64,000 nt of DNA, from the NCBI RefSeq assembly GCF_001441615.1, contig NZ_LAXJ01000007.1:214283-278282 (forward strand), written 5' to 3'. Below the pieces are notes generated by a model. It did no database searches and was not told the DNA's origin. It saw only the letters and a list, made by a program, of their open reading frames with translations. The stretch comes from Roseovarius atlanticus. Its GTDB lineage: Bacteria; Pseudomonadota; Alphaproteobacteria; Rhodobacterales; Rhodobacteraceae. Position 1 is the stretch's first letter. Every line of letters begins with the position of its first letter. Below, in pieces: positions 17,270-25,795 of this stretch. Position numbers and translations under genes: made by a program.

Positions 17270-17809
17270 ATGCGAAACTGGACGAACCGAACCACATACC
17301 TCGCGGCGGCCCTGTCGCTGGCGGGCTGCGCCAGCGGGCCGATGGCGCCTGATCGGACATTCCGCGACACCGGCAAACCGCTGTCGGTGACGACACGCGG
17401 CAACGGGATGCAGGACATGGGCGGGCCGTGGTTCGTGCGCGGCTACTTCCCGGGCGACGGCGGGCTGGCGATGGTGACCCTGCTGCCCGATCTGCGCGGT
17501 CAGGAGGCGGTGGAGTTCCGTACCGAGGCGTGCCTGCTGTCCGGCGACTGCGAGACGGACACCGAGATCTGGCTGGCCAGGCCGCTGGGGCAGAACCGCT
17601 GGCAACTGAACCGCGAAGGCGCGGCGCCGCGCCAGATGTGGGTCGTCTGGGTGGACGACGATTTCCGCACGGCGGCAATCGGGACGCCCGATGGCAGCTA
17701 TGGCTGGATCCTCGACCGTCGCCCCGAAGGCGGGGCGGACCGGCTGCGGGCGGCGGCGGAGATTTTGAACTTCAACGGCTATGACACCTCGCGGATCAAG
17801 GTGAGATAA
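17270..17809 (+). CDS. Lipocalin-family outer-membrane lipoprotein (Blc-like)
   Basis: 179 residues. A lipobox LSLAGC near residue 19 follows a short basic/hydrophobic leader. The C-terminal half has the Blc pattern MWVVWVDDDFRTAAIGTPDGSYGWILDRRP and ends NFNGYDTSRI. It is predicted to be lipid-anchored, binding small hydrophobic or amphipathic ligands. The ATG at 17270 has GAGG well placed; an ATG 12 bases upstream is possible. It sits inside a carnitine catabolic operon, between the SDR and the dehydrogenase fusion, which is unusual for a lipocalin. Confidence 0.75.
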   Translation: MRNWTNRTTYLAAALSLAGCASGPMAPDRTFRDTGKPLSVTTRGNGMQDMGGPWFVRGYFPGDGGLAMVTLLPDLRGQEAVEFRTEACLLSGDCETDTEIWLARPLGQNRWQLNREGAAPRQMWVVWVDDDFRTAAIGTPDGSYGWILDRRPEGGADRLRAAAEILNFNGYDTSRIKVR

Positions 17810-17820
17810 AGGGAAAGACG

Positions 17821-19230
17821 ATGACGAAACGGGCGGCAATCATTGGTGGCGGCGTGATCGGCGGCGGCTGGGCCGCGCGGTTCCTGCTGAACGGCTGGGA
17901 CGTGCGGGTGTTCGACCCCGACCCGGAGGCCGACCGCAAGGTGGGCGAGGTGCTGACCAATGCACGCGGCGCTTTGCCGATGCTCTATGACTGTGCCCTG
18001 CCCGCTGAGGGCAAGCTGAGCTTTCACGGCTCGATTGCCGAGGCGGCCGAGGGCGCGGACTGGATCCAGGAAAGCGTGAGCGAGCGGCTGGACCTGAAAC
18101 ACAAGGTCTTTGCCGAGATCCAGGCTGCAGCACCGGGCGTGCCCATCGGCTCGTCAACCAGCGGGTTCAAGCCGTCCGAGTTGCAGGAAGGTGCCGCCGA
18201 TCCGTCGACCATCATGGTCACGCACCCGTTCAACCCCGTGTACCTCTTGCCGCTGATCGAGGTGGTGCCGTCCGAGGCGACATCGCCCGAGATGGTCGAG
18301 GCTGCCAAGGCGGTGCTGACCGAGGTGGGCCTTTATCCGCTGCATGTGCGCAAGGAGATCGACGCGCATATCGCCGACCGTTTCCTGGAAGCCGTGTGGC
18401 GCGAGGCGTTATGGCTGGTGAAGGACGGCATCGCCACGACGGAGGAGATCGACAACGCCATCCGTTATGGCTTTGGCCTGCGTTGGGGACAGATGGGCCT
18501 CTTCGAGACCTACCGCGTGGCGGGCGGCGAAGCCGGGATGCGGCATTTCATGGCACAGTTCGGGCCGGCGCTGAGCTGGCCCTGGACCAAGCTGATGGAT
18601 GTGCCGGAGTTCACCCCCGAGTTGGTGGACCTGATCGCGGACCAGTCGGACGCGCAGTCGGGGCACCTCACGATCCGCGAGCTGGAGCGCAAGCGTGACC
18701 GCAACCTGATTGCGATGATGCGGGCGCTGAAGCAGCAGGGCACCGCTTCGGGCAAGCTGGTCGGTCAGCATCAAAGGACGCTGATGCGACCGCCGCAGGA
18801 CGCCCGGCCCATGATCACGCAGGACCGGATGGTGCCGGTCGACTGGACCGACATGAACGGGCACATGAACGAGGGCCGCTACGGGCAGGTGTTCAGCGAT
18901 GCGGCCGAGGGCGTGATGGCGTTTGTGGGTGCGGACGAAGCCTATGTATCGGAGCGGCAGTTGAGCTATTTCACGGTGGAGACGACCATCAAGTACCTGG
19001 CCGAAACGCGGGCCGGGGAAGAGATCATCGTCGAGAGCCGGGTGACCGAAGGCGGCGGCAAGAAGCTGCGCTGTTTTCACGAGATGAAGCGCAAGAGCGA
19101 CGGCGAGGTGATGGCGACCTGCGACCAGTTGATGCTGCATGTGAGCTTGGAGACCCGGCGCACCTGCGCGCCGCCCGAGGACGTGGCGGACAAGGTGGCG
19201 GCGCTGGCCGCCCTGCACGCGGAGGAGTGA
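17821..19230 (+). CDS. cdhA: Carnitine 3-dehydrogenase fused to betainyl-CoA thioesterase
   Basis: 469 residues in two parts. Residues 1 to about 315 form a 3-hydroxyacyl-CoA-dehydrogenase-like unit: NAD motif IGGGVIGGGWAARF, then VTHPFNPVYLLPLIEVVPS and AVWREALWLVKDG. About 330-469 form a hotdog thioesterase: VDWTDMNGHMNEGRYG, then RQLSYFTVETTIKYL. Such fusions are known in carnitine-degrading alphaproteobacteria. The first half oxidises L-carnitine to 3-dehydrocarnitine, the second hydrolyses betainyl-CoA to glycine betaine. The BKACE gene upstream supplies the middle step. It begins 11 bases after the lipocalin gene and ends 4 bases before the acyl-CoA dehydrogenase. Confidence 0.9.
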   Translation: MTKRAAIIGGGVIGGGWAARFLLNGWDVRVFDPDPEADRKVGEVLTNARGALPMLYDCALPAEGKLSFHGSIAEAAEGADWIQESVSERLDLKHKVFAEIQAAAPGVPIGSSTSGFKPSELQEGAADPSTIMVTHPFNPVYLLPLIEVVPSEATSPEMVEAAKAVLTEVGLYPLHVRKEIDAHIADRFLEAVWREALWLVKDGIATTEEIDNAIRYGFGLRWGQMGLFETYRVAGGEAGMRHFMAQFGPALSWPWTKLMDVPEFTPELVDLIADQSDAQSGHLTIRELERKRDRNLIAMMRALKQQGTASGKLVGQHQRTLMRPPQDARPMITQDRMVPVDWTDMNGHMNEGRYGQVFSDAAEGVMAFVGADEAYVSERQLSYFTVETTIKYLAETRAGEEIIVESRVTEGGGKKLRCFHEMKRKSDGEVMATCDQLMLHVSLETRRTCAPPEDVADKVAALAALHAEE

Positions 19231-19234
19231 GACC

Positions 19235-20395
19235 ATGCATTTCGGATTGACGGACGAGCAGGAAATGATCGTCTCTACGGTGCGCAGCTTCGTCGAGAAG
19301 GAGATCTATCCGCACGAGGAGCTGGTCGAGCGGACCGGCGAGGTGCCGGACGAGGTGGCGCAGGAGATCAAGCGCAAATGCATGGATCTCGGGTTTTACG
19401 CCTGCAACTTCCCCGAGGAGGTGGGCGGCGCGGGCCTGGGCCACGTGGATTTCGCGCTGGTCGAGCGCGAGCTTGGGCGCGGGTCCATGGCACTGACGCA
19501 TTTCTTCGGGCGTCCGCAGAACATCCTGATGGCCTGCGAGGGCGAGCAGCGCGAGCGGTACCTCCTGCCCGCTGTCCGTGGCGAGCGGATGGATGCGCTC
19601 GCGATGACCGAGCCCGATGCCGGGTCGGACGTGCGGGGGATGAAGTGTTTCGCCAAGCGCGACGGGGGCGACTGGGTGGTGAACGGCACCAAGCATTTCA
19701 TCTCGGGCGCGGATCATGCCGATTTCATTATCGTCTTCATCGCCACGGGCGAGGACGACACTCCGAAAGGGCCCAAGAAGCGGATCACCGCCTTTCTCGT
19801 GGATCGCGGCACGCCGGGCTTCACCATTCGAGAAGGCTACAAGTCAGTCAGCCACCGGGGTTACAAGAACATGGTGCTGGAATTCGACGATTGCCGCCTG
19901 CCCGATGCGCAGGTGCTGGGTGAGGTCGATGGCGGATTCGCGGTGATGAACGAGTGGCTCTACGCCACGCGGATCACCGTGGCGACAATGAGCGTGGGAC
20001 GGGCGCGCCGGGCCTTTGATTACGCCTTGAATTACGCCGCCGAGCGCAAACAGTTCGGCCAGCAGATCGGCAAGTTCCAGGGCGTGAGCTTTCAGATCGC
20101 CGACATGGTCACCGAGATCGACGCCGCCGACTGGCTGACCCTCGCCGCCGCATGGCGGCTGGATCAGGGATTGCCGGCGAACCGCGAGATCGCGTCGGCC
20201 AAGCTCTATGCCAGCGAGATGCTGGCCCGCGTGACCGACGCCACCTTGCAGGTCTTCGGCGGCATGGGCCTGATGGACGACTTCCCGGTGGAACGGTTTT
20301 GGCGCGACGCACGTGTCGAGCGGATCTGGGATGGAACCTCGGAAATCCAGCGCCACATCATCAGCCGCGAGCTTTTGCGACCGCTGGGGGCATAA
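19235..20395 (+). CDS. Acyl-CoA dehydrogenase, candidate gamma-butyrobetainyl-CoA dehydrogenase
   Basis: 386 residues. The FAD-binding family signatures are present (MTEPDAGSDV near 128, then KHFISGADHADF; RKQFGQQIGKFQ; VFGGMGLMDDFPVERFWRDARV). In medium-chain enzymes the catalytic Glu lies in a YEGT motif before the IQR stretch. Here the motif is WDGT (Asp366), and the alternative Glu site of isovaleryl-type enzymes reads ATR, so the catalytic base is unclear. By context it should form a 2,3-enoyl-CoA for the CaiD-like hydratase. GGAG within the preceding stop region gives the ribosome site. Confidence 0.85.
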   Translation: MHFGLTDEQEMIVSTVRSFVEKEIYPHEELVERTGEVPDEVAQEIKRKCMDLGFYACNFPEEVGGAGLGHVDFALVERELGRGSMALTHFFGRPQNILMACEGEQRERYLLPAVRGERMDALAMTEPDAGSDVRGMKCFAKRDGGDWVVNGTKHFISGADHADFIIVFIATGEDDTPKGPKKRITAFLVDRGTPGFTIREGYKSVSHRGYKNMVLEFDDCRLPDAQVLGEVDGGFAVMNEWLYATRITVATMSVGRARRAFDYALNYAAERKQFGQQIGKFQGVSFQIADMVTEIDAADWLTLAAAWRLDQGLPANREIASAKLYASEMLARVTDATLQVFGGMGLMDDFPVERFWRDARVERIWDGTSEIQRHIISRELLRPLGA

Positions 20396-20403
20396 GAGAC
20401 GAA

Positions 20404-20436
20404 TGCCTTCGGCGAGGATATTTGTGGCCAGAGGAA
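20404..20436 (+). repeat. Left arm of a 33-base inverted repeat
   Basis: Starts TGCCTTCGGCGAGGATATTT and ends GGCCAGAGGAA. It is the imperfect complement of 20559-20591 (4 differences in 33). The pair encloses a small GC-rich hairpin and lies just after the acyl-CoA dehydrogenase stop. Confidence 0.8.
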
Positions 20437-20558
20437 AAGGGGGGAGCCTGGAAAGCTCCCACCGGGAAAAGGCGCGGCCTCTTCCCCTGGCGCGGTCATC
20501 GGTGTCCCCGCCTATACCGCATGGCAAGCATTGCAGGTCGTGGTTAACAAACCGTTTC

Positions 20559-20591
20559 TTCCTCTGGCCGGAAATATCCCCGCCGGAGGCA
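20559..20591 (-). repeat. Right arm of a 33-base inverted repeat
   Basis: Read on the minus strand it starts TGCCTCCGGCGGGGATATTT and ends GGCCAGAGGAA. It ends 29 bases before the start of the CoA ligase gene. This motif class is frequent at gene ends in Rhodobacteraceae as far as I recall; an inverted pair could form a long stem in the polycistronic RNA. Confidence 0.8.
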
Positions 20592-20620
20592 AGAAACTCT
20601 TTGGCGCAAGGATCCGCCCC

Positions 20621-22654
20621 ATGCGCGACCTGAGCCGCCTCATTCAGCCGAAGTCGATTGCGGTGATCGGCGGCGGGGCCTGGTGCACCAGTGTCGTCGA
20701 GCAGTGCAGGAAGATGGCGTTTTCCGGCCCGGTCTGGCCGGTCCATCCGTCGAAGGCGGAAATCGCGGGCCTGCCCGCCTGCGCCCGGCTGGATGATTTG
20801 CCCGCGCCACCGGATGCCGTCTTCATCGGGGTGAACCGGCACGCCACGGTCGATGTCGTCCGCCAGCTGCGCGAGTTGGGCGCGGGCGGTGCGGTCTGTT
20901 TCGCAAGCGGCTTCAGCGAGGCGCAGGCCGAAACCGGTGACGGCGCGGACTTGCAGGCGGCCTTGCTGGAGGCGGCGGGCGAGATGCCGATTCTGGGCCC
21001 GAACTGCTATGGCTTCATCAACTATCTGGACGGCGCGCTCTTGTGGCCGGACCAGCATGGCGGTGCGCGGGTCGAGAGCGGCGTGGCGGTGCTGACGCAA
21101 AGCTCCAACATGGCGATCAACATCTCGATGCAGTCGCGCGGTCTGCCGCTGGCCTATGTGACCACGGCCGGAAATCAGGCGCAGACCGGGTTGGCGGAGC
21201 TGGGCCACACGCTATTGCAGGACCCGCGGGTCACGGTGCTGGCGCTGCACATCGAAGGTATCGGCGACGTGGCCGCGTTCGAGTGGCTGGTGCACACCGC
21301 GAGGGAGCTGGGAAAGCCCATGGTCGTGCTGAAGGCCGGCAAGTCGGCGCGGGCACAGGCGGCGGCGGTCTCGCACACCGCCTCGCTTGCCGGCAGCGAC
21401 GCCGGGGCGCGCGCGCTTTTGCGGCGGTTAGGCGTGGCTCAGGTGGACAGCCTGCCCGCCTTGCTGGAGACGGCGAAGCTGTTGCACTATGCGGGCCCGT
21501 TGCCCGGCGCGTCGCTGGCCTCCCTGTCCTGTTCGGGCGGCGAGGCGAGCCTGATGGCCGACAGCGCCGAGGGCCGGGAGGTGCAATTTCCCGACCTGAC
21601 CCAGGCGCAACGCGACCGCCTGCGCGAGACGCTGGGGCCCATGGTCGCGCTGGCCAATCCGCTGGATTACCACACCTTCATCTGGAACGACGCCGAGCGC
21701 ATGGCGCAGGTCTTTGGCATCATGCAGGAGGGCGCGGCAGACCTGACCTGCGTGATCATCGACTTTCCCCGCACGGATCGGTGCGACCCCGCCGCCTGGG
21801 ATTGCGTGTTCGAGGCCGGGGCGGCGGCGGTGACCAAGACCGGCAGGCCTCTGGTGCTGGTGTCCACCCTGCCCGAGCTGCTGCCCGAGGCGATGGCCGC
21901 GCGCGCCACGGCGGGCGGCATGATCCCGATGCAGGGGCTGGACGACTTTCTGACCGCGATGGAGGCGGCGGCCTTCATCGGCAGTCACAGCCCGCTGCCC
22001 GCGCCCGTGTTGCAGGGAAACCAGCCCGAAAGCGCAAGGTTGCTGTCAGAGGCCGAGGCCAAGCGCGCGCTGGCCGCCGCCGGCCTGGACGTGCCCCGGG
22101 CGATTGTCGCGGATACAGTGGAAGACGCTGTGGCGGCGGCGAAGGAGATCGGCTTTCCTGTGGTGTTGAAAGGTACGGGCATCGCACACAAGACCGAGGC
22201 TGGACTGGTGGCGCTTGGTCTGCGGGACGCCCTGGAAGTCGAGGAAGCGGCCAAGGGCATGGCCTGCGACGGCTTTTTGCTGGAGGAGATGATCGGCGGC
22301 GGCGTGGCCGAGCTTTTGCTGGGGGTCGTGCGGGACCCGGCGCACGGATTCGTGCTGACGCTGGGAGCTGGCGGGACGTTGACGGAAATCCTGCAAGACA
22401 CGGTGTCGCTGATCCTGCCGGTCACCGAAGACGAAGTGTTACGGGCGCTCGACAGCTTGCGCATTGCCCCCGCGCTGGCAGGGTATCGCGGCAAGCCCGG
22501 CACGGACCGCGCCGCCATTGCACGCGCCGTTCTGGCGGTGCAGGACTATGTCGGCGCCGAACGCGACCGGCTGGAGGAGATCGAGATCAACCCGCTGATC
22601 TGCACGCCCGAAAGGGCCGTGGCGGCGGATGCACTGATCCGGAAAGGAGACTGA
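20621..22654 (+). CDS. NDP-forming acyl-CoA ligase (acetate-CoA ligase family)
   Basis: 677 residues from the ATG at 20621 (MRDLSRLIQPKSIAVIGG). Order: CoA-binding domain (1 to about 135), ligase/succinyl-CoA-synthetase-like domains with the phospho-His segment AAAVSHTASLAGSD near residue 250, and a C-terminal ATP-grasp domain (from about 465, ending EIEINPLICTPERAVAADALI). It activates a carboxylate with CoA and a nucleoside triphosphate. In this operon the likely substrates are gamma-butyrobetaine, crotonobetaine or carnitine. The longer upstream frame crosses the inverted repeat and is rejected. The stop lies one base before the hydratase ATG. Confidence 0.85.
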   Translation: MRDLSRLIQPKSIAVIGGGAWCTSVVEQCRKMAFSGPVWPVHPSKAEIAGLPACARLDDLPAPPDAVFIGVNRHATVDVVRQLRELGAGGAVCFASGFSEAQAETGDGADLQAALLEAAGEMPILGPNCYGFINYLDGALLWPDQHGGARVESGVAVLTQSSNMAINISMQSRGLPLAYVTTAGNQAQTGLAELGHTLLQDPRVTVLALHIEGIGDVAAFEWLVHTARELGKPMVVLKAGKSARAQAAAVSHTASLAGSDAGARALLRRLGVAQVDSLPALLETAKLLHYAGPLPGASLASLSCSGGEASLMADSAEGREVQFPDLTQAQRDRLRETLGPMVALANPLDYHTFIWNDAERMAQVFGIMQEGAADLTCVIIDFPRTDRCDPAAWDCVFEAGAAAVTKTGRPLVLVSTLPELLPEAMAARATAGGMIPMQGLDDFLTAMEAAAFIGSHSPLPAPVLQGNQPESARLLSEAEAKRALAAAGLDVPRAIVADTVEDAVAAAKEIGFPVVLKGTGIAHKTEAGLVALGLRDALEVEEAAKGMACDGFLLEEMIGGGVAELLLGVVRDPAHGFVLTLGAGGTLTEILQDTVSLILPVTEDEVLRALDSLRIAPALAGYRGKPGTDRAAIARAVLAVQDYVGAERDRLEEIEINPLICTPERAVAADALIRKGD

Positions 22655-22655
22655 C

Positions 22656-23441
22656 ATGACGGAGAGCCCCGTAAAGACCCAGACACGCGGCCATGTGCTG
22701 GAAGTGACGCTGGACCGGCCCAAGGCCAACGCGATCGACCTGGCGACCAGCCGGATCATGGGCGACGTATTCAAGGACTTCCGCGACGATCCGGAACTGC
22801 GGGTGGCGCTGATCACCGGCGCGGGCGACAAATTCTTCTGCCCCGGTTGGGACCTGAAAGCCGCTGCCGGGGGCGATGCGGTGGATGACAACTACGGCGT
22901 GGGCGGCTTTGGAGGCCTTCAAGAAATGCGGGCGATGAACAAGCCGATCATCGCCGCCATAAACGGCATCTGCTGCGGCGGGGGCCTGGAATGGGCGCTG
23001 AGCGCGGACATCATCCTGGCCGCCGATCATGCGCAGTTCGCCCTGCCCGAGATCCGGTCCGGGACGGTGGCCGATGCGGCGAGCGTGAAGCTGCCCAAGC
23101 GCATCCCCTATCATATCGCGATGGAAATGCTGCTGACTGGGCGCTGGATCGACGCCGAGGAAGCGGCGCGGTGGGGGCTGATCAACCAGATCCATCCCGG
23201 CGACCAGCTGATGGCCAAGGCGCGGGAGATGGCCGACCTACTGGCGAGCGGGCCGCCGCTGGTCTATGCCGCTATCAAGGAGATCGTGCGCGAGGCCGAG
23301 GCGATGACGTTTCAGGACGCGATGAACCGGATCACGCGGCGGCAATTTGAAAGCGTCGATGTGCTGTATGATTCCGAGGACCAGTTGGAGGGCGCCAAGG
23401 CCTTTGCGGAAAAGCGCGATCCTGTCTGGAAGGGGCGCTGA
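22656..23441 (+). CDS. caiD: CaiD-like crotonobetainyl-CoA hydratase
   Basis: 261 residues of the crotonase fold. The opening VLEVTLDRPKANAID, the oxyanion segments PGWDLKAAAGG and NGICCGGGLEWALSADI, and the C-terminal tail FAEKRDPVWKGR closely resemble E. coli CaiD as I remember it. The reaction would be crotonobetainyl-CoA plus water to L-carnitinyl-CoA. It ends the operon; a pair of palindromes (23460-23504) separates it from the convergent TRAP genes. This gene makes the carnitine/gamma-butyrobetaine reading of the operon specific. Confidence 0.88.
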   Translation: MTESPVKTQTRGHVLEVTLDRPKANAIDLATSRIMGDVFKDFRDDPELRVALITGAGDKFFCPGWDLKAAAGGDAVDDNYGVGGFGGLQEMRAMNKPIIAAINGICCGGGLEWALSADIILAADHAQFALPEIRSGTVADAASVKLPKRIPYHIAMEMLLTGRWIDAEEAARWGLINQIHPGDQLMAKAREMADLLASGPPLVYAAIKEIVREAEAMTFQDAMNRITRRQFESVDVLYDSEDQLEGAKAFAEKRDPVWKGR

Positions 23442-23459
23442 AGGTGGTCAAGGGCGGCT

Positions 23460-23504
23460 GAAAATTCGGAGAATTTTCTGGCCACATTCTTCTGCGAAGA
23501 ATGT
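23460..23504. terminator. Double palindrome between convergent operons
   Basis: GAAAATTC-GGA-GAATTTTC (23460-23478) and ACATTCTTC-TGC-GAAGAATGT (23484-23504). Both are perfect and both have 3-base spacers. The position between the 3' ends of caiD (+) and dctM (-) suggests a bidirectional terminator, although neither has a clean U-run. Confidence 0.65.
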
Positions 23505-23540
23505 TCGGGCGCGCGACGATTAGGCCGCGCGCCAGGGGTG

Positions 23541-25022
23541 TCAGTTGGTGATAATCTCCGGCCCCATGAAGGTCGTGGGCAGGTAGGTCGATATCCAGGG
23601 GATATACGTCACCATGATCAGGAAGACGAAGAGCACGGCAAGGAACGGCAGGGCCGCGCGCACGACGCTCATCATCGGCATTCCCGCCACGCCAGAGGTC
23701 ACGAAGAGGTTCAGGCCCACGGGCGGCGTGATCATCCCGATTTCCATGTTCACCACCATGATGATGCCAAGGTGGATGGGATCTATGCCCAACTCTATGG
23801 CGATGGGGAACACCAACGGGGCGACGATCACCAGAAGGCCGGACGGCTCCATGAACTGGCCGCCGATCAGCAGGATCACGTTGACCATTACCAGGAACAT
23901 CACCGGGCCGAGGCCCGCGGCCAGCATACTTTCGGCAATCGCCTGGGGGATCTGTTCGTCGGTCAGCACATGCTTGAGCAGAAGCGCGTTGGCGATGATG
24001 AACATCAGCGTGATCGTCAGCTTGGCGCCCTCGAACACGGTGTTCACCGTGTCGCGGTGCCAGAAGGCCGTCACCAGCGCCCAGGGCTTTTGCAGCAGGG
24101 TCGCGGGGCGCGGGGCCTCGGCGGCATTGACGCTGCGCTCGCCCATGGCCCCGGTGTAGGTTTCCTCTTCGGACGGCGCCGCGAGCGGGCCCATGTCGCG
24201 GTAGATGAAACAGGCCACGAAGAAGGCGTAGACGGCGGCGACGGCGGCGGCCTCAGTGGGCGTGAAGGCGCCGGGTTGCCAATAGATCAGGCTGCCCTCG
24301 CCGGTAAGGTTGATCCATGGGTGGCCATAGATGCCGCCCATGATGATGCCGATCAGCAGAAGGCCCCAGAAGGCGTCGCGGAAACTGTCGAAGATCTCGA
24401 CCCAGCCTTTCCACTCGCCGGCGGGCATGTTGCGGATCCGGGCCATGATGTAGATCGTGATCATCAGCATCGTACCGGCCAGCAGGCCCGGAATGACGCC
24501 CGCGAGGAACATGCGGCCCACGGACACATCGGTGGCGGAGGCGTAGACGACCATGACGATGGAGGGCGGAATGAGGATGCCGAGCGTTCCGGCGTTACAG
24601 ATCACCCCGGCGGCGAAATCCTTGGTGTAGCCCACCTGCCGCATGGCGGCGATCACGATTGTGCCGATGGCGACCACGGTGGCGGGCGATGACCCCGAGA
24701 GCGCGGCGAAGATCATGCAGGCCAGTACGCCGGCGATGGCCAGACCGCCCTTGAGGTGCCCCACACAGGCGATGGAGAAGCGGATGATCCGTTTCGCCAC
24801 GCCGCCCGTGGACATGAAGCTGGAGGCGAGGATGAAGAACGGGATGGCCAGCAGCGTGTAATGCTCTGCCATCGCGTCATAGAGCGACTTGGCCACCGCG
24901 CCGATGGACGTGTTGGAGAACATCAGCTGGAACACGATCGAGGAGAACCCGAGCGAGACCGCGATCGGCACACCGATCAGCAGCAGGCCAATGATCATGA
25001 TGAAGAGAAATGCGACTTCCAT
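23541..25022 (-). CDS. dctM: TRAP transporter large permease DctM
   Basis: 493 residues with about 12-13 hydrophobic segments. It opens EVAFLFIMIIGLLLIGVPIAVSLG and carries family stretches such as SGSSPATVVAIGTIV and GILIPPSIVMVVYA. A longer cytoplasmic loop with charged residues (about 245-290) interrupts the middle. It is the ion-coupled channel subunit of a TRAP system. It starts 4 bases after dctQ. With dctBD nearby the substrate is most likely C4-dicarboxylates. Confidence 0.94.
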   Translation of the reverse strand: MEVAFLFIMIIGLLLIGVPIAVSLGFSSIVFQLMFSNTSIGAVAKSLYDAMAEHYTLLAIPFFILASSFMSTGGVAKRIIRFSIACVGHLKGGLAIAGVLACMIFAALSGSSPATVVAIGTIVIAAMRQVGYTKDFAAGVICNAGTLGILIPPSIVMVVYASATDVSVGRMFLAGVIPGLLAGTMLMITIYIMARIRNMPAGEWKGWVEIFDSFRDAFWGLLLIGIIMGGIYGHPWINLTGEGSLIYWQPGAFTPTEAAAVAAVYAFFVACFIYRDMGPLAAPSEEETYTGAMGERSVNAAEAPRPATLLQKPWALVTAFWHRDTVNTVFEGAKLTITLMFIIANALLLKHVLTDEQIPQAIAESMLAAGLGPVMFLVMVNVILLIGGQFMEPSGLLVIVAPLVFPIAIELGIDPIHLGIIMVVNMEIGMITPPVGLNLFVTSGVAGMPMMSVVRAALPFLAVLFVFLIMVTYIPWISTYLPTTFMGPEIITN

Positions 25023-25026
25023 GGTA

Positions 25027-25752
25027 TCAGCCCTTCTTCACGGCTTCGCCGCGGGCGAGCTTGTCGGCGGCGGTTTCCACCGCGTCCTCAGCCTCGTGGC
25101 TGGTGATGATGCGCTGGCGGGTGCCGCGAACGACGCCCAGGGTGGCCTGGACCACGCGGAACAGAAGCAGGGACGCGCCGATGGGCAGGATCAGGTAGGG
25201 AATGACGCGCGGAAGGTAGTCATATTCCTCGACCACGCGGGTATCGCCGTCCATGTACCAGTTGAATGTGTTCTCGAGGAACTCCTTGCCGAAAGGGATC
25301 GGCACGGGGCGGACCACGGCGTAGCCCTGGGCGCGGGCCTCTTCGAAACCGGTGGGAAACCAGCGGCCAGAGGTCGGATTGAGGTTCGAGAACGGCGCCC
25401 AGAAATCATAGGCGCCCTTGAGCAAAAGAAAGGCATAGGCCACGCAGACAAGGCAGGCGATGATGGCCATGCCGCGCTTGAGACCGCCCCCAACCATGTT
25501 GACGATGGCGTCAACGCCGAGGTGGGCGGTGACCTTGAACCCGTAGGAAATGCCGAAGAGAACCAGCCAGGCAAAGAGGATTTCCACCACTTCCTGTCCC
25601 CAAAGCAGGCTTTCGGAAAAGCCGTAGCGCAGGACGACGTTGGCGAAGGTGATCAGGGTCATCGCGCCCAGGATGAGGGCGATGAAGATTTCCTCGGCGC
25701 GGTGGACGACGCGTCCGACCGGGCCCGATGGTGTGTATCCGCTCACGCTCAT
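25027..25752 (-). CDS. dctQ: TRAP transporter small permease DctQ
   Basis: 241 residues with four membrane helices (AEEIFIALILGAMTLITFANVVLRYG; the VVEILFAWLVLFG region; the AIIACLVCVAYAFLLL region; the VIPYLILPIGASLLLFRVV region). This is longer than the common 160-190 because of a periplasmic insertion between helices 3 and 4 (about 115-185). It forms the membrane complex with DctM. It is separated from dctP by 134 bases containing a strong stem-loop. Confidence 0.92.
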   Translation of the reverse strand: MSVSGYTPSGPVGRVVHRAEEIFIALILGAMTLITFANVVLRYGFSESLLWGQEVVEILFAWLVLFGISYGFKVTAHLGVDAIVNMVGGGLKRGMAIIACLVCVAYAFLLLKGAYDFWAPFSNLNPTSGRWFPTGFEEARAQGYAVVRPVPIPFGKEFLENTFNWYMDGDTRVVEEYDYLPRVIPYLILPIGASLLLFRVVQATLGVVRGTRQRIITSHEAEDAVETAADKLARGEAVKKG

Positions 25753-25795
25753 GGCGTTTCCCTCCGGATCATGTGGGGTCAGGCCGGTGTGGGTT

